A stretch of 64,000 nt of DNA, taken from Hybos culiciformis (Eukaryota > Arthropoda > Insecta > Diptera > Hybotidae). The DNA lies in the NCBI GenBank assembly GCA_964007475.1, contig OZ023274.1:32684861-32748860 (forward strand), written 5' to 3'. Both the position numbers and the translations under genes were made by a program. Positions 14,101-25,778 of the stretch are shown one piece after another. Position 1 is the stretch's first letter. The number at the start of each line of letters is the position of its first letter. The notes under the pieces were generated by a model. That model searched no databases and was not told the DNA's origin. It saw nothing but the letters and a program-made list of their open reading frames with translations.

Positions 14101-16244
14101 ATAATACTGAATACTCAATCATTTCATAAATTTTAAAATAAATTTCCTATCCTTAAACAATTTAGAGTTTTTTTTTTGTTTTCATATCGATTTAATTAAT
14201 GTATGTAATTTTTATATATATTTTAAATTTATAAACATAAACGTCAATAATAAAAAAAAAAAAAAATTAAAAAGGGATTAAAATATTTTTAATTTCTTTT
14301 ATCATCTTATTGATAATAATTACTATTATTATTTTCTTAAGAAATGATAAAAATATTTCATTGTATGCTATTTTTTTTAATAAATTAATTTTTCTGGAGA
14401 ATATCATGAATTTATGTTTCATTTATATTTTTTATTTATTTTTTCAGATGATTTTTGCTTTAATTATTTTTTTTATTCATATTTTCATTACAATTATATT
14501 CTATATTAAATTTGTATTTTGAAGTTGATTACTTTTTTTTACTATGAACAAAAGTCTATGGATGCAATTATTTGCAAGTAATAATCCGATACATACTTTT
14601 ATATGATTTTGATTTAAAACCATTTCAATTGTAGTTTAAAAATGTTAAGGGAAAACTTTCGAAGTTGTCAGCTTTAGATTAATATAAAAATTGCTGGGTA
14701 TAAATATTTATTTTACACTATTTTTAAAAATTTTGTTTATTTTTCATTGTTATCTTTAAAATTTATATTTATTTTTCTGAATGTAAACTACCTATTGCAT
14801 ACGTCCCATTAAATTTAAATATATGAAAAAATTAAATAAACAAAATTAATTTTAAAGAAAGAAAAATAAGAAGTTAAATGATTATATAAAATAATGGTAA
14901 TTCGAAAAAAAAATATAAAAAAAAATTGTGAATATTCTTCTTTTTAGATGGAAAACTATTTTTTTACCAAAAAAAAATTAATAAAATAAAAATTTATGAG
15001 TAAGATTGGAATTTTTATGTTAAATTATTACAAATTTTACATTTTTCTATTTTATAATAAACAATATTGTTTGATTAAATTTGAACTGGAAAAAATATTC
15101 TCAAAAACTGATAGACCGTAAAAACCTTCTAACACAAAATTAAAACAAATTTTTAAACATAATCAAAAAAAAAAAAAACAATTTCTATCTTCTTAATTGC
15201 GCTCATAAAGTTATCAAGTACTAAGTTTTGGAAAGAAAAATCAAATTTAAATTAAACAAAAGTAACAAAATTCAATTTTAAAAGTTGAATTATTTATTTA
15301 TTTATTTAAAGAATTTTATATAATAAATTGAGATAAATATGCAATTTAGATAAATATTCAATTTTATAAATTCACAATTTTCATTTGCAAAAAAGTTAAT
15401 AATATTCATTGCTACGAAACGAAATACCTATAGCAAGCAGAAATGTCAATCTTTTTTATAGAGGTCTTTGGTTTCTTTTTAACACAAGTTCATTTGAATT
15501 TAATCAGACCAGGTAGGTACTATTTTTTTTATTATTATTTTTTTTTAATTAAAGTATAATTATTTTTTTATTTCCTGATAGCATTTTTTCGAAACATGTA
15601 AAAAAATAAATAAAATTAATTAAATATAAAATTTCAGTAAAAATTCTGTTGCAGTTACCTACTAATAAATTAAAAAATGTTTTTAGTTGGTTAAACATAT
15701 TGCCTACCTATATTATAAACCTACTTATTTCCAAATATTTCAAAATAATTTAATAGGGATTTTGTCTAAAAAAAAATCAAATGTATTTAATATTTTATGA
15801 CGTATACATAAATATACAATTTATATATTACATATATAATTAAGATAAAAAACCTAAGGCTCAAAACGACGGGAAAAATATCTTCCTTCAGTTTATAATA
15901 AAAAATTAAAAACATAAAATTTAAGTAAAAAAAGCATAAAATTAAAAAAGTGGATATTTTAAAAATAAAAAATAATAATAATTTATCAATCTGTATTATT
16001 AAGAATCAAATTTAAAATTAAAAGTTTACAATGTAAAAAAAAAAAAAAAATTAATAAAGAAAAATTTATTAATTTTCCAAAATATTATTTTCATTTAAAA
16101 TTTATTCAAAATTTCTTTTTTAATTTTAAAAATTTTTTTAAATTTTAGGAAGCCAAGATATTTTGCCATTTTCAGTATAAGAAAGAAATGGTCAAGAAAA
16201 AAAAAAGAGTAAATTTTATATAAAACAAAATTAAAAATCCAAAA

Positions 16245-16288
<44 letters not shown>

Positions 16289-17103
16289 AACTGAATCAGA
16301 AACGAAGATTAATCAGAAAAATTAAATGTAGATTGAAAAAAAAAATTAAAATATAAAAAAAAAAAGTTATACATATAATTATATATATTTATTATTGGAC
16401 TATAAAAAAAAACCATCTATTAATACAAAAATATATATATAATATTATTTAAGATAAACATAAAAAAAAGAAATTTCAAATAATTTTTCTTTTTAATAAA
16501 TTATAAGGTGAAAATGAAATTCTAATATGAAATAATAAAAAAAAAAACAAAATCTGGATACCGTCATTAATTTCGAATAACTATATATACACACAATATA
16601 TATATATATTCATTAAAAATTTCAGTATTATCAAGCAAAAAAACTTTTTTTTTTCCTCATAAAAGAATTGTTTATTTATTAGTCCTATATTTTTACTATT
16701 TAATTTTTCACTAAAAAAACCAAAAAAATTAAAATTATTACTTTTAAATTCTAGAATGAGAGAAAAATAAAAAATTAAGTTTAAAAAAAGAAAAAAGAAA
16801 ACAAAATTTGTATTAAAAAAAAAAAACAGAAGAAATAAGATAAAATTAATGTATGTTCAAGTTCATAATAATATTTATATAATAAGAACAAAAAAAATGA
16901 ATTATTATAATAAATACATTATAATTATATATATATATACAATACATATATATATAAAAAATAAAAAAAAATGTTTAAAAAAATATTAATGTCATTTTAT
17001 TTATTTATTTTTTTCAAACAATTTACAGTCAATTGTCAGTTAAATAGAAAGGTTGAATCCATTCTCGATCTTTTTTTTCCAATAATTGAAATATTTTCCT
17101 ATA
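11101..17103. other. Gene-free AT-rich intergenic DNA (possible extended Tet 3' UTR)
   Basis: About 6 kb with no supported exon, RNA gene or clear transposon. It is dominated by A and T runs and TAA/ATA repeats. Open frames here (12119-12334, 14310-14522) have low-complexity translations. Some of it may be distal Tet 3' UTR, which the sequence alone cannot show. Confidence 0.5.
16253..16288. repeat. (AT)n microsatellite
   Basis: Near-perfect alternating AT run interrupted once by a TTA step, inside broader A/T-only sequence. Confidence 0.8.
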
Positions 17104-17378
17104 CTTATGTATTATCTATCATTGAGTAATAATATTTATAAGAGGGACAGAATTTATACAAGTAAATTTTTTTCAAAAATTATGACAATATTTTGAATGT
17201 ATTGAGTAAAATGTTTTAACTCAAATGTGGTTTATTTCTTCAGTATGAAATTTTTATTCAATACATTGAAAATATTGTCATCATTTATGAGTTATTTGAA
17301 AAAAAAATTCTGAAATTTACTTGTATGAATTCTGACCCTCTTATAAATATTATTACTCAATGGTATTATGTATGTGCC
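17104..17378. repeat. Imperfect palindrome, foldback MITE candidate
   Basis: The left arm (about 17110-17225) reads ATTGAGTAATAATATTTATA, AGAGGG, ACAAGTAAATTT, then GACAATATTTT. The right arm (about 17260-17372) carries the same blocks in reverse complement and order. Arms of roughly 110 bases with small gaps and a short spacer. No target duplication identified. Confidence 0.65.
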
Positions 17379-17829
17379 ATCATTAGCTTTTTAAATTAAG
17401 TCAACTGTAATGACTATATATTTACTAATTATTTTGTGCAGATAATGCTAGAATATGTATTAATATTAGATAGAGAAAAAAACAAAATCTAAGATCGATA
17501 AATGAATAAAATGTAATGAAATACAAAATGCCCTAAAAAAAATTTATAATTAAAAAATTACTCATAGTCATAACTAACAATCTGGATTTAGAAAAGGTCA
17601 TTGTTGTATTGTGAATATTTATTAAATTTATAATTGAAAAGAAGCTGTTAATTAGTGTAGAATGTTTTAGTATAACTATTTTTTTAATAATGTTCATCAA
17701 TTCTACACACATCACATACAACATTCAAGATAAAAGTAAACTTCAAACGTTACATAACAAGTGCATGAGGTGTATTCTAAAGCTGTGCAGTTTCATTTCA
17801 AGAGAATATACATTTGTTGGATACATAAT

Positions 17830-18201
17830 AAGGCTGTCACACTTCGGCTTTTTAATGGCTTTTTGAAAAAGCTATCATCGTTGTGGCTATTTCGTGGCTT
17901 TTTCCATACAAAAAAAAGAAAAAAAAGCTAGTGGCTTTTCAAAAAGCCACTAGAAAATCAGGGATCAAATAACAAATGAGCTCTGTGAGAAAAAAATAAA
18001 CTAACAATTGCATACTTTCAGGAAGTTGGCGGCAATTTTTTAAAAAAAACGAATAAAAAAACAAAAAAAAATCCCAAAAAAAAAGGAAAAAGATATGACA
18101 AAATGAGAAAAAAAAAGAAAAAAAACCAAAAAGTGCAAGTGTGAACGCATTTAAAAAAGCCGTCATGAGTAGTGGCTTTTTAGTTGTAGTGTGACTCGCT
18201 T
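17830..18201. mobile_element. MITE with AAGGCTGTCACAC ends, copy 1 of a head-to-tail pair
   Basis: Begins AAGGCTGTCACAC and ends with the near inverted GTGTGACTCGCTT. The body holds repeated GTGGCTTTT and AAAAGCCAC blocks and a purine-rich A/G tract. The open frame 17939-18166 is just this tract and is not a gene. It is followed after 15 bases by a second copy in the same orientation. Confidence 0.75.
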
Positions 18202-18216
18202 ATAAAGGTGGCTTAT

Positions 18217-18593
18217 AAGGCTGTCACACTTCGGCTTTTTAATGGCTTTTTGAAAAAGCAATCATCGTTGTGGCTACTATGTGGCTTTTTCCATACAAAA
18301 AAAAGAAAAAAAGCTAGTGGCTTTTCAAAAAGCCACTAGAAAATCAGGGTCAAATAACAAATGAGCTCTGTGAGAAAAAAATAAACTAACAATTGCATAC
18401 TTTCAGGAAGTTGGCGGCAATTTAAAAAAAAAAAACGAATAAAAAAACAAAGAAAAATAAAAAAAATTCCCAAAAAAAAGGAAAAAGATATGACAAAACG
18501 AGAAAAAAAAGAAAAAAACCAAAAAGTGCAGTGTGAACGCATTTAAAAAAGCCGTCATGAGTAGTGGCTTTTTAGTTGTAGTGTGACTCGCTT
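18217..18593. mobile_element. MITE with AAGGCTGTCACAC ends, copy 2
   Basis: Nearly identical to 17830-18201 over its whole length, with the same ends and small indels in the A-rich parts. The pair is separated by TATAAAGGTGGCTTAT, which resembles the joined outer ends of the element. A third, degenerate partial copy lies at 42857-43005. Confidence 0.75.
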
Positions 18594-19221
18594 ATTAGCG
18601 TTAATCAATATAATGTATTAACATGTTTTATAGCCAAATTACATAAGTACTCAACTAGTGTTTGTGGGAGATGAACAACACCACTATTTGAGAAATTCAA
18701 ATTATTTAACAAGAATTTAGTACTTTTCAAAGAGCTATCAAATAAACTGAAAAAAATAACAATTTTGTGAAGTTCAAAAGAAAGTTAATATTTTATGAGA
18801 AGGAAAAATTATTCTAAAAAAAACAAAACGCTGGAATAGTTGGGAAAATAGGATTATCAAAATAAGGTTTGGTTGTCTAATTTTTTTGTATCAAATCACT
18901 GATTTCTCTATATAAAGACTACACATATAAATTTTCTTCTGTCAAATGGTTCGACCAAAATAAATGTACACTGTAAGAAAAAACTTATTACATTTTAAAA
19001 AAAAATTTAACTTAGAAATTTTATAATATGAAACATATAAATATTTTTAAAAACGGAAATACCTATCATTTACAATAAAAGTCAGAAGGTTAACTAATTA
19101 AACTTAAAGCATCAGTGACAGATTGGCAGTTTTGTTATCTCGATAGTGAAAGTTCGACAGACGTAAGTTTCAAAAATAATAATAAAAAAAACTAAAAGCA
19201 TTCAAAATGAGCAATTATGAA

Positions 19222-20104
19222 CAGAGGCGTTTCTAACGGGCGTCGCACATGGCGCTCGCCAGGGGCCCCGCGATAGAAAATTGTAGCTTCTATTCTATTC
19301 ACAATGCCATGAAAACATGAATTTTACAAAATGTTCCCTATACTGCAGTCATAGTGGAAAACGCAGTATCTACCAAAATCTGAAAAATTTAGGTATTGAT
19401 GGCATTTGATAGTAAAAATCACAAACTTTTGAATATAAAAAATTTGCCAAATTATTTTTGAAAATCGATCCAAAATTTCAAAAAAGTTTTTTTGATTGTA
19501 AAATGCTTTGTATATTTTGTTAAAATTATAAAATTTGGCGGCATGTAATAATGAAAAAATGCAGCATAACTATACGGAAATACCGTACTCTAAAATATAC
19601 TGAATGAAGAATATTAAAAAAAAGAATAATACAGTACGACTAATAAACTTTAAACCTATTATTCTCATATTCAGTTTTTATGTAGATACTGTTTTTTTCC
19701 CCTATGACTGCAGTATAAGCGTTCGGCGTTCATCAAAATATAAAGCGAAAATCGTATAGTCTCAAATCAGGTTACCGATTTTGGTGTAATATACCAATTG
19801 ATAAATGTAGAGGTCAATCCTACCACAATGCTGCAAATATCTTGTAAATATTAGGGTCTGCAACGCATATAAAGCAACATAGTCCAACGCGCGTAACTGA
19901 CCATGTATGACCCATTCTTTAAATTTTGTAATTTAATTATTTTTTGATAATTTAGTTTATAGAAATAATATTTAAATGAAATTGATTTTGTTTCAGGTTT
20001 TTCACTAAATTTTAATTAATATTGTTTTATTTTATTTTAATTTAGACAGTAGGGGCCCAATTTTTTCAGCGCCAGGGGCCCCGTCACCGTTAAAACCGCC
20101 TCTG
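19222..20104. mobile_element. hAT-type non-autonomous DNA transposon with perfect 8-bp target duplication
   Basis: The ends are inverted: CAGAGGCGTTTCTAACGG at the left and the complement of CAGAGGCGGTTTTAACGG at the right, followed inward on both sides by a GCGCC/AGGGGCCCCG block. It is flanked on both sides by ATTATGAA (19214-19221 and 20105-20112). CAGAG-type ends and 8-bp duplications are hAT hallmarks. No transposase frame remains in the 883 bases. Confidence 0.85.
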
Positions 20105-20500
20105 ATTATGAATAAAACAATATATAAACAATTAAATTAAAATATTTATTCAAATTAACAAAATTAATCAGAATTATTACTAACTTAACGTATAGTTATG
20201 CCCTATAATTTCAATAAATATCATAAATATATTAAAAATAGAAAAATAGCTAAAACAATAAAAATAATGTTAGGCGTAAATGTGAAAAATTCATATATTT
20301 TCATTTAGAAAGACTTATTATTGACCATGCATCAATTTCAACAGAGTTTTGTTTGTACTGTTCTGAATCAGAATGAATCTCTTCTTCATTTTTTTTTCAT
20401 TCTATCTTTTTTTTTCGACTTTTTTTTTTGCCGTTACTGTAAAAAAAAATTGAACAGGGGTCCCCCCCTATCAAATGGTTTTTAAACACTCTACTTTTTT

Positions 20501-20551
20501 ATTGCCAAAAATATTACGAATTTTCGCATATTCGGTAATATTTTTGGCAAT
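20501..20551. repeat. Short perfect-arm hairpin
   Basis: ATTGCCAAAAATATTAC is followed about 17 bases later by its reverse complement (ending TTTTTGGCAAT). It could be the remnant of a foldback element; there is no T-run or gene context to suggest a terminator. Confidence 0.55.
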
Positions 20552-21004
20552 TTTTTTTTAAGGAAAAAATATAAAAATATTAATAATAATTTATACTTAC
20601 ATGTCAAATTGATAGTACTTGTTTTTCTTATAAAAAAAAAAGATTTTTAAAAATAAAAATAAATTTTTCATACAAAAATTTGACTTTTGTATGAAAAGCT
20701 TATTCGACCTAAATACATACACAAATTTGATGTTTCGTCTTTTATATAGAGAAGTCAGTGATCAAATAAAATTATTACTTGTATGTGTGTGATGTTATTA
20801 TAAATCACAATTTCAATTACTGGTTCCTGTTTAAATTTGAATATTAACATAACAACAGGAGCTCTTCATAACGATAAACTAATCACATTGATTTAATTAA
20901 TATTTTTTACAAGAGATGGTACTGGGTTTTATGGAGAAATTTTAAATTTGTTTATAAGTTTTTATTTCAAAGGCTTTATTCAGTAAACTATGTTAGTTGT
21001 GTTA

Positions 21005-21576
21005 TGCTAGAGATAGAGTCGACGTAATTCACGCGCGTATGCGCGCGTAAAAAAAATAAAAAAAACCTGTTTTTTTTACCTGTTATGCTCAACGCCGTTC
21101 ACATGCGAAAAACAAAAGAGAAAAAGAGAAAAATTAAATTAGAAAAATAAAATGGATTCTGTTTGTAATATTTTTATAATGCTTTTTAATTTATTTATAA
21201 CTTAATAAAACATAAAAAATTTTAATAAATTTACAATAAATAATTATTTAATTTTTATTTTTGAATATAATTATATTTATGAACTTTTTTATTTTATTAA
21301 ATAATTATTTGTTTGTAAAATTTTTTTTTTCTAAAAACAACAAAATAAACAACACTATTTTTTTTTTTTAATTACAACAAAATAAACAACACAATTATAA
21401 ACAAATGATTTCCACAATGTACGGCGTAAAATACTGGGAAAGTTAAAATATTTCAACTTTTACGCGCGTAAGCTACGTTTTACGTCGTTGCGTATAGCCG
21501 GTCTCATACATTTTCATACAATTTGATTTTTTACGTGCGTACACGCGCGTGAATTACGTCGACTCTATCTCTAGCA
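21005..21576. mobile_element. MITE with long terminal inverted repeats and TTA duplication (PIF/Harbinger-like)
   Basis: Terminal inverted repeats of over 30 bases start TGCTAGAGATAGAGTCGACG and run through an ACGCGCGT motif; the right arm is the exact complement. Both flanks carry TTA (21002-21004 and 21577-21579). A 3-bp TTA/TAA duplication fits PIF/Harbinger. The 572-base interior is AT-rich and non-coding. It sits about 390 bases upstream of the DDX51 start codon, so it may lie in that gene's promoter region. Confidence 0.75.
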
Positions 21577-21964
21577 TTAAGCAAACGTCAAGCTTATAAA
21601 TGTAAATAAACAAAAAAATCTAAAAAACGTGTGATTAGATTTGATATTGTTCTGTATCTGTATTTCTGGTTCTACTTCTACAATCTTACTGCTCTGATTC
21701 TGTTCTGTGGAGGAGATTGACTAAATTTTCTCTTCTTCCTGAATTCTGACTGAAATGAATTAGTTTGATTATTTATTTATATTAATTGAAGCTGAATGAA
21801 TTGTTCAAGAAACAAAAGCAAAATAATACATAAATTTAATTTAAATAAAATCGTGTAGGTCGAATAAGTCGATAACGAAACTATTGGCAATTTGGACAAT
21901 TTACTTTATTGACTTATTGGTGGTGTGACTACTGAAAGAATCAGTTAAATTTTATTTTAAAAGA

Positions 21965-24900
21965 ATGGATTTATTTAATATTAACAGGTGAGATTTCCTA
22001 CTTTGATTTTTCTTTGATAGCTCTTTGACATTTAAAAAAGGAAGTGTCTATTTGCACTCCGTGTCCGTGTAACTTTCCGTGTGTTTTCCGTGTACACGTA
22101 ACATACCTACACTTACACGGAGATACACGGAATCCGTGTATTTGCGTTCGGAAAAAATCGGAGATACACGGATTTTCCGTGTATGTGCATAAACGGAACA
22201 TAAACGGAAAATCCGTGTATCAGATTTTTCCGAACGCAAATACACGGATTCCGTGTATCTCCGTGTAAGTGTAATTTCCGTGTATGTTCCGGGTACACGG
22301 AAAGACACGGAAAGTTACACGGACACAGAGTGCAAATAGACACTGCCTTTAATAAAAGATTAGAAATAATTTTGAATCTCTAAAACAGAGCCGAACCTTT
22401 TATCCAACATAATACCTAATTACCTACCTATCTATTTGTTTTGCTTTCTTTTAAGATATTCAGAAGAAACTGTTCCATCATCGCAACAAATTGAAAATGA
22501 AAAACTAAAAAATTTTATAAAAAAAATTGAAAAACGTAAACGAGAAGCTACTGAAGAAGGCACTATTTCTGAGAAGAATTCTATTGAATTAAATTTAAAT
22601 TATGGAGAAAATTCAAAAATTCAGAAGCTTAGTTTTAATGGAGAAAATAACATTATCGAACCTCAGACAGAAAAAGTTGACAATGAAACTGTGAAGGCAG
22701 TTGATCCGAATTTTGACAAAAGTTTTCAAATTCTTGGTGAAGATGTTATTCATAAAAAAGAAACAATTGAAATGATTTTGCCACCCTGGTTGGCGTATCC
22801 AACAATAATAAGCAATAAGATTTCGTCTGATGATGCTGTCACAGAATTTCCAATAACGCAGCTTGGACCATATTTATCAGAAGATATCATTAATAATCTA
22901 AAATCAATGAGAATAACGAGTTTGTTTCCGGTTCAACAAATTGTAATACCATGGATTTTAAATGCTCATAAAAATAAGCCAGAACCATTTAGACCTAGAG
23001 ATATTTGTGTTTCAGCGCCAACAGGTAGTGGAAAAACGTTAGCATTTGCAATACCAATAGTTCAATTATTATCTAATTGTATTGGGTGTAAAATTCGAGC
23101 TTTAATAATACTACCAGTCAATGAATTAGCAATGCAGGTTTATCAAGTCATTAAGAAATTGTCAGAGAAAATAAATATTTCTGTATGTTTACTATCAAAA
23201 TCATTTCCCTTTGCTAAAGAACAAGAACATTTAGTTGAAGAGTACAAAGGGAAATTTTATTCAAAAGCTGATATTGTTGTTACAACACCTGGACGTTTAG
23301 TCGAGCATTTACATTCTACAAAGGGTTTTTGTTTAAAAAATTTAAAATTTTTAATTATAGACGAAGCTGACAGAATAATGGAGCAAGTTCATCATAATTG
23401 GTTATATCACTTAGATGAACATGTTCGTAAAAAGTCTGATTCAATTTTAAGTGGTTATTCAACTCCGTTAAGTATTGATGAACTAAAAAAAGCATCTAAA
23501 TTACCACATAAAATGTTATTTTCAGCAACTTTATCACAAGACCCAGAAAAATTAAAAAATTTGAAATTATTTCAACCAAAATTGTTCACATCTGTAGTAA
23601 AGTCATATGAAGACCTAACGTTCGAATTGCTTAAAAAGAATAATCATATGATCCCAACGATTTCAAATAACACTCGTGGTGAATTTATTGGAAAATATAC
23701 AACACCTGATGAACTAATAGAAAAGTTCTGTATTACTGAAATAAAATTAAAGCCATTAACGTTGTATTCACTTATTGTAGAAAATAATTGGAATAAATTT
23801 TTATGTTTTACTAATAGTTCAGATGCAGCTAACAGGTTAGAAAGCTTGATTTTGACTCGTGACATTGTTAAAAATTTTGTTTTTTTAGATTATCATTTGT
23901 TTTAAGTTTTCTCTTGAAAAACCAACGATCAATAAAGGAGCTATCATCAAGCTTAACGCAACAGAAGCGAACACAAGTGCTTGATCTGTTCACAAGAGGG
24001 AAAGTAAATGGGTTAGTAAAGCCATATTATTAATAAAATTCCTTAAAAATATGGATATTAATAAAAGTAATATTTTTAGTTTGATTTGTTCAGATGCTTT
24101 AGCTCGTGGTATTGATATTCCAGAGGTTGATATTGTTATATCCTACGATGCTCCACGTCATATTAAGACTTATATTCATCGTATTGGTCGAACGGCCAGA
24201 GCCGGTAGATCTGGCACAGCAATAACATTGTTAGCAGAAAATGAATTACAAAAATTTAATGTAAGTTTATAATAATACATACTAATTCTTTAATCTTTTA
24301 ACACTAATCAGTTGACATTATTTATTATGTTTTAAACTTCTTAATCAATTTATCTCCCTTCTCAACGAAATAAAATGCATTCAATCGCTTGAACTATTTA
24401 TATAATAAAATTAAATGAATAATAAATTTCTAATATTCAAATAAGAATTAGATTTTATTATTTTATAAAATGCATCTTAAAACTTAAATAAGAACAAATC
24501 GCTGATTATCATGGATATTTTTGGAAAGTTGTCTGTAATTTAAAAATTCCATACGTGATACTCATAAATAAAATAATAAAAATATTTTAAATTCACGCCA
24601 TTATGGTCTGGTCACCCTGGCGTGTATTTAGCCATAAGTTTTACATTAAATGTATAAATATTTTGAAATTATTTTTTTAAATTCATAAAATGTTAATAAA
24701 AAAATCTTAATTCTCACTTGATTGATTCAAATTAAAAATTATAGCAACAAAAATGTTTCAATAATTTTAATAAAATTTATTTTGTAGGAGATTCTGTCTG
24801 ATGCAGGAAAAGAAATCAATGAAGAAATTAAAGTGACAACTAATGTTGAAGAACGATATGCTTCTCATTATTCATTTGCATTAAAAGCTTTACAGAAAAA

Positions 24901-25162
24901 CTTGGAGCATGAAAAGAAAATGAAAATTATTCAAAAAAATATAACAAAAAATAAGGCAATACCAAAAACTGAGTCAACTGATCAACCTGTTTCTATAATG
25001 GAAAGTTTACAAAATGTTGTTGAAGAAACGGTGTTGACCAATTTAAAAGAAAAAACTAATTTCAACGAATATAATTCTGTAAATATGCCACGAAAATTTA
25101 GAAAAAATTTAAAAAAGAAAAGAAAAATGAAAAATAAAAATATTCAAAAAGTAGGTAACTAA
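21965..25162 (+). CDS. DDX51: DDX51/Dbp6-type DEAD-box RNA helicase, five exons
   Basis: Nucleolar ATP-dependent RNA helicase for 60S ribosomal subunit assembly (yeast Dbp6, fly Dbp73D). Exons: 21965-21987, 22456-23835, 23889-24011, 24080-24260, 24788-25162; 693 residues. The first exon holds only seven codons plus two bases (MDLFNIN, then R across the splice). This fits the N-terminus of the family, which begins MxLFxVxRY. Helicase motifs in order: APTGSGKT (about 196-203), TTPGR, IIDEAD (about 310), FSAT (about 362), [15 protein letters not shown] and [10 protein letters not shown] (about 541-550). The C-terminal tail is Lys-rich, usual for nucleolar proteins. The 53-nt intron 23836-23888 is inferred: splicing it keeps frame and joins NR to LSF, as in the family, while reading through reaches a stop near 23903. 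Intron 1 is largely a MITE. Candidate poly(A) signal at 25264. Convergent with armi. Confidence 0.93.
22036..22348. mobile_element. Foldback MITE built of CCGTGTA-type heptamers, inside DDX51 intron 1
   Basis: Near-perfect inverted repeat. AGTGTCTATTTGCACTC at 22043-22059 is complemented at 22328-22344, and the arms continue inward as many CCGTGTA or ACACGGA copies to a centre near 22195. TTAA occurs on both sides (22032-22035 and 22349-22352), consistent with a TTAA-targeting (piggyBac-like) MITE. The open frames on both strands here come from the palindrome and are not genes. It makes up about two thirds of the 468-nt intron. Confidence 0.8.
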
Positions 25163-25778
25163 ATATATTTTTAAAGTAGGTAACTAAATATATTTTTAGA
25201 AAATATATTTTTAGAAAATATAAACCTACCGCACATGATTTATATTACAATTTTGAACTAAGAAATAAACCGAATTGGAAATAAAGTTGAAGTATATTCT
25301 TCTAACTTTAAAAATGGTTTGAGACTAACATTTTTTTGATTTATTGAATTTGCTGCATGCATTATGCATGCATTATGTAGGTATTTTACGAAATCGAAGC
25401 TATAAATCTTTTACCTTTTGGACAACAAAAAAACTTTAAAAAATTAAATTCCCTAATTTTTTTTTATTAATCTTAACGTTAATTTTTTTTTTTTAAAATG
25501 ATGTTGAAAGATAAGTTTTTTTAAATTTAGTTTATACATCTATACATGTTTATACATTTTGGAAGACCAGCTGAATGAACATTCAATTCATGAAAATTGA
25601 ATGTATATGTATATACGATTAATTAAAAAAATAAAATATCAAAAAATTATGGAAAATTTTTTTTATTTAATTAAAAAAAAATATATTCATTATTAATAAA
25701 ATAAAAAAAAATTGATATTCATTTAATTAAAAAGTCGTAAATTCAAAAACATAAATATCGTCATTCTTGATTTATCGA
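25163..25778. other. Convergent intergenic spacer between DDX51 and armi
   Basis: AT-rich and non-coding. It starts with a small tandem array of [27 protein letters not shown] units (about 25151-25220) that begins in the last DDX51 codons. It should hold both 3' UTRs: AATAAA on plus at 25264, and TTTATT (AATAAA on minus) at 25662-25667. Confidence 0.5.

Noticed and set aside
22044..22343. Overlapping open frames on both strands with Cys/His/Tyr-rich translations
   Set aside because: They arise from iterated CCGTGTA heptamers in a foldback MITE. The region lies inside DDX51 intron 1.
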